From the NCBI RefSeq assembly GCF_000759675.1, contig NZ_BAWM01000036.1, positions 43,088 through 107,087 of the forward strand: 64,000 nt of DNA. Direction: 5' to 3'. Origin of the DNA: Neobacillus niacini. GTDB lineage: Bacteria > Bacillota > Bacilli > Bacillales > Cytobacillaceae. Made by a program: the position numbers and the translations under genes. The notes under the pieces are model-generated. The model was not told the origin of the DNA and ran no database searches. It was given only the letters and a program-made list of their open reading frames with translations. Shown here piece by piece: positions 42,783-51,647 of this stretch (within the stretch, counting starts at the first letter, position 1; each line of letters begins with the position of its first letter).

Positions 42783-42816
42783 CGAAAAAGGACATCATCT
42801 AAAAGATGACGCCCAG
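42783..42816 (-). terminator. Terminator of bioY-bioB
   Basis: GCGTCATCT and AGATGATGT pair on the minus strand across a 3-nt loop (two G-T pairs), followed by CCTTTTTCG. Confidence 0.7.
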
Positions 42817-42848
42817 GTATTCTTGTATCCTAATGGACAATTAACTTA

Positions 42849-43838
42849 TTATTGAACTGTTTCTTTTACAAAATCTACTTCAAATCCTAATTCTTTAAGC
42901 ATTTGGTGATCTGCGGTTGTTTCTTGACCTGAAGTTGTTAAGTAATCTCCTACAAAAATAGAATTCGCTGCATATAATCCAAGTGGTTGTAAACTTCCTA
43001 AATTAACTTCTCGTCCTCCTGAAATTCTAATTTCTTTCGTTGGATTCACATACCGCATAAGAGCTAAAACCTTTAAGCAGTATCTAGGATTCAACTCCTT
43101 AGTGCCTTCAAGAGGAGTACCATCAATCGCATGTAGAAAATTAACAGGAATGGAATCTGCATCTAATACTTTTAGACTCATTGCCACATTCACTACGTCT
43201 TCTTTCGTTTCCTTCATACCGACGATTACCCCTGAACAAGGAGAAATTCCTGCTTCTTTAACTAACTGGACCGTATTAACTCGATCATCATAAGAGTGTG
43301 ATGTAGTGATTGATTCATGGTGGTTTTCTGAGGTGTTAAGGTTATGATTGTAGCGATCGACACCAGCTTCTTTCAGCTTGGCTGCTTGTTCAGGTTTTAA
43401 AATTCCAAGGCAGGCACAAATCTTCAATTGATATTTGTCTTTTATTTCCTTTACTGCTGAAACAACTTGGTCCACTTCATTATTACTAGGACCGCGACCG
43501 CTCGCTACTATGCAATATGTACCAGCATGAAGCTGATAAGCTTGTTCTGCTCCTTTAAGGATGGTATCTTTATCCACCATTCGATATTTTTGAATCGGAG
43601 CATTAGAAATACTAGATTGCGAACAATAGCCACAATTTTCAGGACAAAGACCTGATTTTGTATTTATTAACATATTAAGCTTTACCTTATTACCATAATA
43701 ATGATGGCGAATTAAGTAAGCTCCATGCAATACCTCTAATAATTCCGTATCGGTAGAATTTAATATACTTAATGCTTCCTCTTTTGATATTTCATGACCA
43801 TTTAATACCTCTAAAGCTAATTCCTTCCACTTACTCAT
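42849..43838 (-). CDS. bioB: Biotin synthase
   Basis: 329 residues. Radical SAM enzyme that inserts sulfur into dethiobiotin. The SAM-cluster motif CPENCGYCSQS is at about 62-72, and the auxiliary-cluster residues include CACLGILKP and CSGVIVGMKE. GGGGAGATTGT precedes the ATG. It lies 19 nt after bioY, in one operon, below a candidate BirA operator. No bioA, bioD or bioF lies nearby, so the organism may rely on imported precursors or have the rest elsewhere. Confidence 0.97.
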   Translation of the reverse strand: MSKWKELALEVLNGHEISKEEALSILNSTDTELLEVLHGAYLIRHHYYGNKVKLNMLINTKSGLCPENCGYCSQSSISNAPIQKYRMVDKDTILKGAEQAYQLHAGTYCIVASGRGPSNNEVDQVVSAVKEIKDKYQLKICACLGILKPEQAAKLKEAGVDRYNHNLNTSENHHESITTSHSYDDRVNTVQLVKEAGISPCSGVIVGMKETKEDVVNVAMSLKVLDADSIPVNFLHAIDGTPLEGTKELNPRYCLKVLALMRYVNPTKEIRISGGREVNLGSLQPLGLYAANSIFVGDYLTTSGQETTADHQMLKELGFEVDFVKETVQ

Positions 43839-43857
43839 ACAATCTCCCCATTTCCCC

Positions 43858-44448
43858 TTAACTCACTTTTCTATAATTACTAAATTGGCTTCTCGATAAG
43901 GTACGTTCTAAGCGATGTCCCATTAGACCTGCTAATATGGCTAGAATAATATCTTTTGGAAGTGGAACTACCATCCATAACCAAGCCATCTTATAGGTAA
44001 ATCCATCAGGTGCTGAAGCCCATACTTTATAAGCAGCGTACATCCAGTTCGTACCGAAAACATAGTTGATTGCCATCCCTACAAGTGCTGCGAAAACATA
44101 TACCCCAGCTGTTTTCTTCATCTTTTCCACTATGTATCCGGTTGCAAATGCTGTGAAAATAAACGAAACAATAAAACCAAATGTAGGGCTAATGATTTGC
44201 CCAAAACCTGCTCCAAATTTTGCAAATACCGGAACGCCTACCAATCCAACAAATGCATAAACCATCATTGCAATGGCTCCCAATCGACTTCCAAGTACCA
44301 CTCCTGCTAAAATAGCAAAAAATGTCTGCAACGTGATGGGTACTCCCCCCACGACCAAGAAGGGAGCAATCGATGTAATGTTAGCTCCAACAGCCATTAG
44401 TGCAACAAACATTGCCGCTGCCGTTAGATCAGTTGTTCTAAGTTTCAT
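43858..44448 (-). CDS. bioY: Biotin transporter BioY (ECF S component)
   Basis: 196 residues from ATG 44448, with AGGGGG 6 nt upstream; the frame opens two codons earlier. Six membrane helices. Typical motifs are FLVVGGVPITLQTFFAILAG and YAFVGLVGVPVFAKFGAG. It binds biotin and works with the shared ECF energising module, which is not in the window. It is the first gene of bioY-bioB. Confidence 0.95.
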   Translation of the reverse strand: MKLRTTDLTAAAMFVALMAVGANITSIAPFLVVGGVPITLQTFFAILAGVVLGSRLGAIAMMVYAFVGLVGVPVFAKFGAGFGQIISPTFGFIVSFIFTAFATGYIVEKMKKTAGVYVFAALVGMAINYVFGTNWMYAAYKVWASAPDGFTYKMAWLWMVVPLPKDIILAILAGLMGHRLERTLSRSQFSNYRKVS

Positions 44449-44484
44449 AACCATCCCCCTAAAATATTGTATAAATTAAGAATA

Positions 44485-44513
44485 ATTGGTTCATATATTT
44501 ATGTCAACCTAAT
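44485..44513. promoter_or_regulatory. Candidate BirA operator over the bioY promoter
   Basis: ATTGGTT (44485-44491) and AACCTAAT (44506-44513) are inverted half-sites with 14 nt between. On the minus strand the site overlaps TTGACA, and TATTCT lies 17 nt downstream of it, a good promoter. BirA is the usual repressor of biotin genes in Firmicutes. The spacing fits its operators. Confidence 0.6.
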
Positions 44514-44731
44514 ATATCATTAAGTTTACATATTAGTATGCTTTCTGAGACCCATTATCTCTATCAAAACCACCATTTCGCCGAAAATAATTCATACTTT
44601 CTGGAAACGCTCTATATCTGCACCCACATAAACAGAAACAAAATTTACCTATTTTCATAATATACATTAGGCATTTGACTAGATGAATGGTAATGAATTT
44701 TTCTAGGTTTTCAAAGGAGATGCAAAGGTAA

Positions 44732-45172
44732 ATGACTATTAGAAAAGCAACTAATGAGGAGACTCAAAGTATCTTAAATTATCATTTGGAGGTATTAAAA
44801 GAAGCTACTATGGGTTACGTTAAACCAAGTCGTGAAAAAGCGATTGAAATGATGACTCCTTTTTTAAATGGTGGTGGATATTACCTTGTTCGGATCAAGA
44901 ATAATGTCATTCAAGGTTGGGTTGGATTAGGTCGAATCATCGATCAAAATACGGATGAACAGATCGGATTTATCAATGAAATGTATGTACTCCCCCACCA
45001 TCGCAAACAAGGTGCTGCTGAAAAATTATGTAGGGCCGCTTTCATACAATTGCGGGCTGAGGGCTTAAAAAAAGTGCAATTAAATGTTTACGCTGGAAAC
45101 CATGCGAAACACCTTTATGAAAAGCTTGGATTTAAAGACGTTTCCACCTTGATGACGAAGAACATAGATTAA
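44732..45172 (+). CDS. GNAT family acetyltransferase
   Basis: 146 residues. Acetyl-CoA motif region NEMYVLPHHRKQGAAEKLCR at about 92-111 (R/Q-x-x-G-x-A variant: RKQGAA), and the C-terminal LNVYAGNHAKHLYEKLGFKD. AAAGGAGATGCAAAGGTAA precedes the ATG. Substrate unknown. Monocistronic. Confidence 0.9.
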   Translation: MTIRKATNEETQSILNYHLEVLKEATMGYVKPSREKAIEMMTPFLNGGGYYLVRIKNNVIQGWVGLGRIIDQNTDEQIGFINEMYVLPHHRKQGAAEKLCRAAFIQLRAEGLKKVQLNVYAGNHAKHLYEKLGFKDVSTLMTKNID

Positions 45173-45192
45173 GACTATTCACTGTAAGCAAA

Positions 45193-45228
45193 AAAGAGGT
45201 CGTCAGAATAAAATCTGATGACCTCTAC
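45193..45228. terminator. Bidirectional terminator
   Basis: AGAGGTCGTCAGA / TCTGATGACCTCT form a 13-bp stem with one G-T pair. The T-run on the minus strand serves the S66 peptidase gene. Confidence 0.85.
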
Positions 45229-45267
45229 CACCATTTTTCTGCTTAAAGCTTAAAACTCACAAATAAT

Positions 45268-46284
45268 TTATGCTTTAAAGTGTTGCACAACAGTCCCTTT
45301 GCCTTCTTCAACATCAACCACGCCATATGCACCATTTACAAATGTAATTTGTGGTGGCACATGACCACAATCAATGTCATAAATAATCGGTATTTGAAGT
45401 TCATTAGTCAAGTCTTGGTATACATCCTCAATCGTATAGTTTTCTACTGGTGCATTGGCAGGACTTCGACCAAACATAATACAGGAACAGTTTTCAAACC
45501 ATCCTGCCAATTTCATTTGCACTAACGACCTACGCAAATCTGTCGTATTTAAATCACAATTCTCAAAATACCACATAACTGGTTCTTCATTAATATGTTT
45601 TTTCCTAAAGTCCTGTACATCCCCAAAAGGGGTACCAATTAAATGTCTGATAATGTCAATGCAGCCACCGAGTATACGCCCTTCTGCCTTTACTTTTTTA
45701 CCCGAAAGTGTCTTCCAATTGGTTTCCACTGTTAAGTGAAATACACAAGGAGATGGGTTATCATGCTGCCACTTTTTTTGATATTTTTCTGATGAATATT
45801 GGGTAATCGTTGATCCTATTTTCGTTGATAATACACTCTCCCACATAGCGGTTGTATCATCAAAATATTCCCCTCTTAAATCAATTAAGTTCGTCCCATG
45901 TGCAGTGGCGATACCTGTCTTTAACGTGATTGCCAGCAACAATACACTCGTATCCGAGTAGCCGAGCACCCACTTGGCCTCCATATTATCAAAATCAATC
46001 TCCTCAAGGATCTCGATAAGCAGCTCTCCACCCCACGGAGGAATGATGAGATCCATTTCGTCGTTCTGCATCATGGAATTAAACTCTTGGGCTCGTTTAT
46101 TTGCCGATGCAGATTTTGCTTTGTCCTGGGTCCATACTGTATCCCCACAAATGACTCTATAGCCTTTTTCTTCTAACCTGCTACATGAACCTTTAACCAG
46201 CTCATGCAATTCTGCTTCAACACCTGAAGAAGGCGCCGTCACTCCAATCGTTGTCTTTTTCTCTAAAACCGGATATGTAATCAT
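45268..46284 (-). CDS. S66 family peptidase (LD-carboxypeptidase / MccF-like)
   Basis: 338 residues. The nucleophile motif GYSDTS, the preceding PPWGGELLIEIL, and the later GGCIDIIRHL and CGHVPPQITF (candidate His) follow the S66 Ser-Glu-His pattern. MccF members hydrolyse aminoacyl-nucleotide antibiotics, while others cleave LD-peptides in muropeptide recycling. The substrate loop here cannot decide. No signal peptide, so cytoplasmic. GGGGATGATACAAG precedes the ATG. Confidence 0.9.
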   Translation of the reverse strand: MITYPVLEKKTTIGVTAPSSGVEAELHELVKGSCSRLEEKGYRVICGDTVWTQDKAKSASANKRAQEFNSMMQNDEMDLIIPPWGGELLIEILEEIDFDNMEAKWVLGYSDTSVLLLAITLKTGIATAHGTNLIDLRGEYFDDTTAMWESVLSTKIGSTITQYSSEKYQKKWQHDNPSPCVFHLTVETNWKTLSGKKVKAEGRILGGCIDIIRHLIGTPFGDVQDFRKKHINEEPVMWYFENCDLNTTDLRRSLVQMKLAGWFENCSCIMFGRSPANAPVENYTIEDVYQDLTNELQIPIIYDIDCGHVPPQITFVNGAYGVVDVEEGKGTVVQHFKA

Positions 46285-46350
46285 CTTGTATCATCCCCAC
46301 CCTAAAGTAGAATTTATTACCATTATTCTACTTCGTTTAATGAAAAGGGA

Positions 46351-46905
46351 CTAGCTTAATTTGTAGGATTCTTTATGAAAAGATGCCATATACTTAAGGC
46401 AATCTTCTCCTTTTAATGGTGTAACAGGCTTACTCTTAAGGTAAAGAACCATGGCCATATAGTGTTGTGGACCCCATTTATAACAATGCTTATAGTCGTT
46501 TAAAAGGTGAAATCCACATTTTTCCCAAAAATGAATTCTTCCCAGATTTTCCGAGGTTTCATCACATTCAACCTCTACCAATATTCGTTTGTATTGAGGC
46601 TGCGAGCGTGCCCATTCTTTTATGTAATCAAAAAAATCATTTCCAATACCATGACCGCGCAAATTCTTTCGCACCGCCAAATAATCCAGAAGCAATACAC
46701 TTGAGCCAGGCATTGAACCCGTCAGCGCCATCGCGAGAACCTCATCGTTCTCCATAAACACATGAAGTGCACAAAGACCCCTGGCAAACATATTCCGAAT
46801 AATCTTTTCTGGCTTTGTTGCATGCTCACCAAAGGCCACATTATAGATATCTCTGGTCTTTTGCCATAATTCTTCATCCCATTGTATCGAAGTAATAAAT
46901 TCCAT
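46351..46905 (-). CDS. GNAT family acetyltransferase
   Basis: 184 residues. Core motif LDYLAVRKNLRGHGIGNDFF at about 73-92 with R-G-H-G-I-G for acetyl-CoA. The C-terminal part has FWEKCGFHLLNDY and HYMAMVLYLK. AAAGGAACAAGAATC precedes the ATG. It lies between the S66 peptidase and PAP2 genes on the same strand. Substrate unknown. Confidence 0.9.
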   Translation of the reverse strand: MEFITSIQWDEELWQKTRDIYNVAFGEHATKPEKIIRNMFARGLCALHVFMENDEVLAMALTGSMPGSSVLLLDYLAVRKNLRGHGIGNDFFDYIKEWARSQPQYKRILVEVECDETSENLGRIHFWEKCGFHLLNDYKHCYKWGPQHYMAMVLYLKSKPVTPLKGEDCLKYMASFHKESYKLS

Positions 46906-46931
46906 GATTCTTGTTCCTTTATTTTAAAGTT

Positions 46932-47600
46932 TTACGATCTTTTAAGCCTTCTACTAGCAAGATGGGACTGTCGCTCCACATACCATTGAAAGAACCAAAT
47001 CGATGTCGCCAGCCAAAAACCACTGGCAAAATAACCTCCGATTATATCACTTGGATAGTGGACTCCTAAATAAATCCGGCTCACCCCAATCATGAAGACG
47101 ATAAAGGAGCTAAAAAGAAGTAATAGGCACCGACCACTTCGATTAAAAATATGTCGCCAAAGCAGGAAGGTCAAAATCCCATACACTGTAAAAGCATTCA
47201 TAGCATGACCACTTGGAAAACTATAGCCGCCTATCTCTATCAGTCGATGTAAATCAGGGCGAGCTCTTTGAAAGAACTCTTTAAGCAAAAGGTTTAATAA
47301 TGGTGACCCTGCTACGACAGCAATAAATAATATCAACTCTTTGCGGTGGTGCAATACCTTATAAAGAAAGAATATAATCAATATGCATAATACAACCACC
47401 ACTTGTGTTGACCCTACAACGGTAAAAAACTCCATGATGGTTGTCAGGAACGGGGACTCTAGTGATTGAACAACACTAATGATGGTATGATCAAAATCAA
47501 CGATTTTATCCGCTCTAATAAGGAAGGCAACAAAGCTAAAGGCAATGAGAAAGATCAAGCTAATGATAAACGCACGAGTAAGCTGAAACTTCATATTCAC
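46932..47600 (-). CDS. PAP2-family membrane phosphatase
   Basis: 222 residues with a GTG start and AAGGGG 10 nt upstream. Six membrane helices. All three active-site motifs are present: KEFFQRARP (K-x6-RP), FPSGH and SRIYLGVHYPSD (SR-x5-H-x3-D). Such enzymes dephosphorylate lipid phosphates such as undecaprenyl pyrophosphate or phosphatidate outside the membrane. The C-terminus is basic. Substrate is inferred only from the family. Confidence 0.93.
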   Translation of the reverse strand: MNMKFQLTRAFIISLIFLIAFSFVAFLIRADKIVDFDHTIISVVQSLESPFLTTIMEFFTVVGSTQVVVVLCILIIFFLYKVLHHRKELILFIAVVAGSPLLNLLLKEFFQRARPDLHRLIEIGGYSFPSGHAMNAFTVYGILTFLLWRHIFNRSGRCLLLLFSSFIVFMIGVSRIYLGVHYPSDIIGGYFASGFWLATSIWFFQWYVERQSHLASRRLKRS

Positions 47601-47680
47601 GTTGTTTGAACCCCTTCAATATGGTTAAACATATAATTTCCCATTTTCTGCAATCCTACTAACTCTTCTCTACCAAAAAA

Positions 47681-47734
47681 GCACCAAATATACAAAAACC
47701 GCTGCATAAACAGCGGTTTTTGTATATTTGGTGC
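47681..47734. repeat. Perfect 24-bp inverted repeat with terminator-like core
   Basis: Arms 47681-47704 and 47711-47734 are exact reverse complements with a 6-nt loop (CATAAA). The core AAAAACCGCTG / CAGCGGTTTTT is terminator-like. It begins 4 nt after the oxidoreductase stop. GGTGCCTGTCACC follows the right arm, a motif reminiscent of dispersed palindromic repeats in Bacillus relatives. Confidence 0.85.
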
Positions 47735-47737
47735 CTG

Positions 47738-48835
47738 TCACCCTACAAATTTCTGGGAAAATGATGTTTCTTGTTTTATTTGCATGATTTGTTGTGATTT
47801 GATTTCGTTTCTTCTATTCATTTCAAATATTTTCAAATGCTCTGATCGAATGTTATTTTCCATTAGGGCATTGGTTAAGATCGGTGCTAAGATATGAGCG
47901 TCTTTCATTCCACAATTGATTCCGATTGCACCGGTTGGTGTCATTGTATGAGCAGCATCCCCTATGAGGATTAATCCGTCCTCTACCCATGTTTCACAAC
48001 GAGAGCTTTGTACCTTTAAACAAACAAAGTTGTTCCAAGATTGAAGGTGCTCATTAACACTCTCTTCTAATTCAGGAAAACTTTCGATCAATGGCTCTAG
48101 ATAGGGCTGTAATGAACCTTTCCTTAAGGAAGGAAAAGATCCCTCTGCAATGTTCCAGCCAATTTGGATGAAGCCTCCCGTCTGGGTAAACAACGCAAGC
48201 TGATGACCATTGACAAGTACCATCCTTGTAGTCGGTTCCCATCCTTTTGGAGCCGGAATTTTTGCCCACAAGACATCATATCCGTGTGTCATTTCGATTG
48301 TTGGTATCTTTGCAAGTTTTCTTACGGTTGAATATCGACCATCTGCCCCTATTGTCACCTTGCTTGAGATGGTGATTTCTTCCCCGTTTTGTATTGCTTT
48401 TACACCAGTATAAATTCCTTGTTCATCCTGGATTAATTCTTTCACCGTTGTGTTAAATAATAATTGGAAATTGTTATTTCCCTCTGACTCTTGAATGATA
48501 GCACTTAATAAATGTGCTTGTGGCACATGAATTCCAACGTGATCCTCATGGACTCCTGGCGAAATACTTTTTACCATATTTTCCCCAGAAAAGTATTCTA
48601 CTTTTTTCATTTTGAGGATTCCAAGCTCTTCTATTTTCTCGAATAATTGGTGTTCCTTTAAGATAGCTTCTGTTTCTGCATTAATATGCTCGCCTCTGAA
48701 TTGCCTGTTCACTCCAGCAGATCGTTCAATTATTATGGTTGATACACCGTTTTTAGCTAATAAATGTCCGAGTAATGTCCCTGCAGGTCCGCCGCCAACG
48801 ATACAAACATCTGCTTGTAAGTTCATTTTACCCAC
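47738..48835 (-). CDS. FAD-dependent monooxygenase/oxidoreductase
   Basis: 365 residues. Rossmann motif VCIVGGGPAGTLLGHLLA at the N-terminus, a DG-type motif TIGADGRYSTVRKLA, and GDAAHTMTPTGAIGINCGMK for FAD ribityl binding. This is the para-hydroxybenzoate hydroxylase fold. AAGGTGGGTAAA lies upstream of the ATG. Substrate unknown. Monocistronic and terminated by the large palindrome. Confidence 0.9.
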   Translation of the reverse strand: MGKMNLQADVCIVGGGPAGTLLGHLLAKNGVSTIIIERSAGVNRQFRGEHINAETEAILKEHQLFEKIEELGILKMKKVEYFSGENMVKSISPGVHEDHVGIHVPQAHLLSAIIQESEGNNNFQLLFNTTVKELIQDEQGIYTGVKAIQNGEEITISSKVTIGADGRYSTVRKLAKIPTIEMTHGYDVLWAKIPAPKGWEPTTRMVLVNGHQLALFTQTGGFIQIGWNIAEGSFPSLRKGSLQPYLEPLIESFPELEESVNEHLQSWNNFVCLKVQSSRCETWVEDGLILIGDAAHTMTPTGAIGINCGMKDAHILAPILTNALMENNIRSEHLKIFEMNRRNEIKSQQIMQIKQETSFSQKFVG

Positions 48836-49202
48836 CTTCTAGTACTGTTTTAGTTAATCTATATAGTATAAATGTATTTTTCAACAATTTGTTTGGTTTA
48901 AAAAAAGTTTCTTGATAAGAAAAAAAGTTAAGTATAGAGTAACAAAATTATTACTTATGGTCAATCATTTGTTTTATGGATCATAAGCATTTCTATTACT
49001 ATTTACCCATTATAAAAAAGCTCATTGGTAATAAGAAGTGAATATTTTTAATTATTTGTAAATTTTACTTCAAATAGTTTGAAGTTTTTTAAAGAAGAGG
49101 TTAATCAATGTTAAGAAATGGAAAATCGAATCTATTTCTCTTCAAAAGCTTGTATGATAATCCTGTAGTACAAATTGCAAGCAATCAAGGAGGAATTTTG
49201 AG
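48836..49202. other. Intergenic region between divergent genes
   Basis: About 370 A+T-rich bases that must carry promoters for the oxidoreductase (minus) and the small lipoprotein (plus). No gene or hairpin of note was found. Confidence 0.45.
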
Positions 49203-49364
49203 ATGAAAAGTTACAAAACATGGTTAGTTGCTATGATGTCAGTTTTTATGCTGCTTGGAGTTGCCACTGGTTGTGCTGATACTGGAAATGATGACACAGA
49301 CACAGAAGAAACAGAACAAAATGAAGAAGGTACTGAGGAAGGTACTGAAAATACTGAGGAATAA
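49203..49364 (+). CDS. 53-residue acidic lipoprotein-like peptide
   Basis: AAGGAGGAATTTTGAG before the ATG is a near-perfect site. Signal-peptide-like start (MKSYKTWLVAMMSVFMLLGV) with ATGC as a slightly irregular lipobox, then an acidic Thr/Glu tail with GTEE repeated. Probably a small lipid-anchored protein. A terminator follows. Function unknown. Confidence 0.7.
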   Translation: MKSYKTWLVAMMSVFMLLGVATGCADTGNDDTDTEETEQNEEGTEEGTENTEE

Positions 49365-49395
49365 GCATTTTATAGATTCACACTATAGGTAACAA

Positions 49396-49430
49396 TAAAC
49401 AAGGCGGCCATCAGCCGTCTTGTTTTTACT
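49396..49430 (+). terminator. Terminator of the small lipoprotein gene
   Basis: ACAAGGCGGC / GCCGTCTTGT with one G-T pair and TTTTT. May also serve the convergent DUF3147 gene. Confidence 0.8.
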
Positions 49431-49826
49431 TTATTTATGTCTAACCAGAAGATTAGTCCTAAAGGTTTTTCTTCTACCATTTTTAAGTTTGTCTCTAAAT
49501 GAGGAGACAATGATGGAACTGCCCAGCCAGAACAGCAGTCCTAGTACGATACTTAATGTCCAGTTGCCGCTGACTAGTAATACGATCCACACTGTTGCCA
49601 CGCAGACAACACCGCCAATCATTCCAAAAACAGATCCATTTGCAATCTTAGCTGCATTCTTTGAACCCGAAGCAATCCCTACCATTAACACCGCAGTAAT
49701 CATCACGGCTGGGAATGCTGCAAAGATTCCAGCTAGGATTTTCCACGGAGAAATAACCGTTATCAAATAACTGACCATCACAGCTGCACCGCCGAGAATA
49801 AAACGAATTAGCAAATCTTTATACAT
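49431..49826 (-). CDS. DUF3147-like membrane protein (second of pair)
   Basis: 131 residues from ATG 49826, with AAAGGG 8 nt upstream. Four hydrophobic segments. LLIRFILGGAAVMVSYLIT and GIFAAFPAVMITAVLMVGI match the preceding gene, showing duplication. The C-terminus is basic (KLKNGRRKTFRTN). Family function unknown; the pair may form a heteromer. Confidence 0.8.
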   Translation of the reverse strand: MYKDLLIRFILGGAAVMVSYLITVISPWKILAGIFAAFPAVMITAVLMVGIASGSKNAAKIANGSVFGMIGGVVCVATVWIVLLVSGNWTLSIVLGLLFWLGSSIIVSSFRDKLKNGRRKTFRTNLLVRHK

Positions 49827-49841
49827 AAGTTGCACCCTTTC

Positions 49842-50204
49842 TCATGTGTAAGTTGTTATCATCACAACAGCCATTGATACAACTAACCAAAATCCCATAG
49901 CCTGAATAAGACCTCGTTTCCATCCTTGCCTTGGCAAGAGATACCCAGCAAAAATAGCAACCAGAATATTAATTCCCATGCCGACTATGGCACCTTTCGA
50001 TAATAGAATGGAATGGGCTACTAGTTCATCGCCACTGAAGTCCAAACCCACTGTCAATAAAGCCGCTAAATACACGGCTGGAAAAGCTGCAAAGATTCCC
50101 CCAGCCTTTTCCCCTAAATTCCTTGCAACAAGTGTTGAAACAGCAACAGCTGTTCCTCCTAAAAGAAATCTTATCAGTAAGGCACTTATTGTAAGTTCTC
50201 CCAT
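49842..50204 (-). CDS. DUF3147-like membrane protein (first of pair)
   Basis: 120 residues, four hydrophobic helices. ALLIRFLLGGTAVAVSTLVA and GGIFAAFPAVYLAALLTVGL are the family pattern. Its stop lies 15 nt before the second gene. AGAGGTGAAACACC precedes the start. Paired small helices resemble dual small membrane proteins, but transport is not shown. Confidence 0.82.
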   Translation of the reverse strand: MGELTISALLIRFLLGGTAVAVSTLVARNLGEKAGGIFAAFPAVYLAALLTVGLDFSGDELVAHSILLSKGAIVGMGINILVAIFAGYLLPRQGWKRGLIQAMGFWLVVSMAVVMITTYT

Positions 50205-50360
50205 GGTGTTTCACCTCTGTTATTTATGAAAAACTAAAATGATTTATACTACTTTTTGTGAACTTTTTCACATAAATATGATACAAGTTCATTTTACCTC
50301 ATTTTCGCCTCTTCACTTGTGAACATTTCATTACTATTTTTAAAGGGTTACCATATTAAA

Positions 50361-50390
50361 ATAAAAAAACCCTTTCAATTAGGGTTTCAG
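50361..50390 (-). terminator. Terminator of the hydroxyacid dehydrogenase gene
   Basis: AAACCCT / AGGGTTT on the minus strand with seven T. Confidence 0.85.
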
Positions 50391-50412
50391 TTGGATCCTG
50401 TATTTTCAATTG

Positions 50413-51345
50413 CTAATAACCTTTTTTTGTATCAACTTTATTAGTAAGTGGCTTGTTTTCGTCGATGTTTTTAAGTGTTTCGAGAAAACAGGCCGCTCCC
50501 TCATTCGGTGTTGTAACGGCAGAAATATGTGGTGTAATTTGAACCCTTGGATGACTCCATAATGGATTATTTTCTGGAAGCGGCTCTTGTTCGAATACAT
50601 CAAGTACAGCAAATCCAACTCGTTTTTCAGTTAAAGCCTGTAGTAACGCTTCTTCGTCTACTGAAGCACCTCTTCCCACATTAATAAATCCTGCATTTGA
50701 AAGTTGATTAAAAATGACACTGTCGAATAATTTTTCGGTTTGTTCTGTCAATGGCAGTGTATTGATGATGTAATTCATTTCATTTAATCGAGAAAAATGA
50801 GATTCGTGCTTCATGACTTCATGAAAATATTCTTTTTCGGTCCCGCTTAAGGATACCCCGGACACGTCAGCTCCTAATCCGGAAAAAACTTTGGCAATCA
50901 TTTGACCGATTTCACCTGTTCCATAAACTAGAACTTTTTGTTCACCAATTAATTTAGGTGTACACTGTTGCCAATTTTTGTGCTTCTGTTGTTCTTGAAA
51001 GCGGTCATGAAGCTGTAAATCTTTTAAGATATAACTCAAGCAATACTCTGCAATCCTTTGTCCAAATGAACAAATGGTTCTTGTTAATAGTACCTCTTTA
51101 TTCCATTCTTTCTTATGTAAAAAACGATCAACCCCTGCGCCTAACGAGTGAACCCATTTCACCGTGCTGTAATCATAGTCAGCTTTTAGATTAAAAGAAA
51201 CTAGTGCATCTGCCCAGCTTAAATCCTCCTGAGTCAGCTCTTCCTCAGGCACAAAACGGAAAGTCTTATGTGGTGCTTCTTTTTCTATCAATGCTTTTAG
51301 ATCTTTATACATGGGACTGACTAGTAAAATATTTGATATGTTCAT
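50413..51345 (-). CDS. D-isomer-specific 2-hydroxyacid dehydrogenase
   Basis: 310 residues. NAD(P)-binding motif VYGTGEIGQMIAKVFSGLG (about 143-161), the substrate-binding Arg and surrounding INVGRGASVDEEAL, the Glu in DVFEQEPLP and the catalytic His in QITPHISA. It reduces or oxidises a 2-hydroxy/2-keto acid in the cytoplasm. AGAGGGTTAAAAA precedes the ATG. Substrate not determined. Confidence 0.92.
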   Translation of the reverse strand: MNISNILLVSPMYKDLKALIEKEAPHKTFRFVPEEELTQEDLSWADALVSFNLKADYDYSTVKWVHSLGAGVDRFLHKKEWNKEVLLTRTICSFGQRIAEYCLSYILKDLQLHDRFQEQQKHKNWQQCTPKLIGEQKVLVYGTGEIGQMIAKVFSGLGADVSGVSLSGTEKEYFHEVMKHESHFSRLNEMNYIINTLPLTEQTEKLFDSVIFNQLSNAGFINVGRGASVDEEALLQALTEKRVGFAVLDVFEQEPLPENNPLWSHPRVQITPHISAVTTPNEGAACFLETLKNIDENKPLTNKVDTKKGY

Positions 51346-51368
51346 TTTTTAACCCTCTTTTAAAAAAT

Positions 51369-51400
51369 TTCAAAAAGACTCACCCTTTAGGCGAGTCAAG
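51369..51400 (-). terminator. Terminator of the 63-residue protein gene
   Basis: GACTCGCC and GGGTGAGTC pair on the minus strand (imperfect) and are followed by TTTTT. It overlaps the stop. Confidence 0.65.
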
Positions 51401-51571
51401 TGCTTGATAGGCAGCCTGATATTTTCCACCATCTGCTACTTCTGAATGGTACAAAGCTTTAAGGGCAAAGTTCTTTTCAAGTTCATGTTCATTTATTAAC
51501 TCTTTTAAAGACTGCTGCAATTCTTTGTTGTCTTTTACTAACTGTTTCATTTGTGATTTAAAATACTTCAT
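51380..51571 (-). CDS. 63-residue charged helical protein of unknown function
   Basis: Reading from ATG 51571 (MKYFKSQMKQLVKDNKELQQ). AGGAG lies 11 nt upstream; an ATG at 51595 is the alternative. Mostly helix with a coiled-coil-like segment (MKQLVKDNKELQQSLKEL), then HSEVADGGKYQAAYQALDSP. Cytoplasmic. No family recognised. Confidence 0.6.
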   Translation of the reverse strand: MKYFKSQMKQLVKDNKELQQSLKELINEHELEKNFALKALYHSEVADGGKYQAAYQALDSPKG

Positions 51572-51647
51572 TTGGGAAATTACTCCTCTCTTCATTATAA
51601 AAAATAAGGACGATTATTGTATATTTAATCGTCCTGAATTGGTTAAA

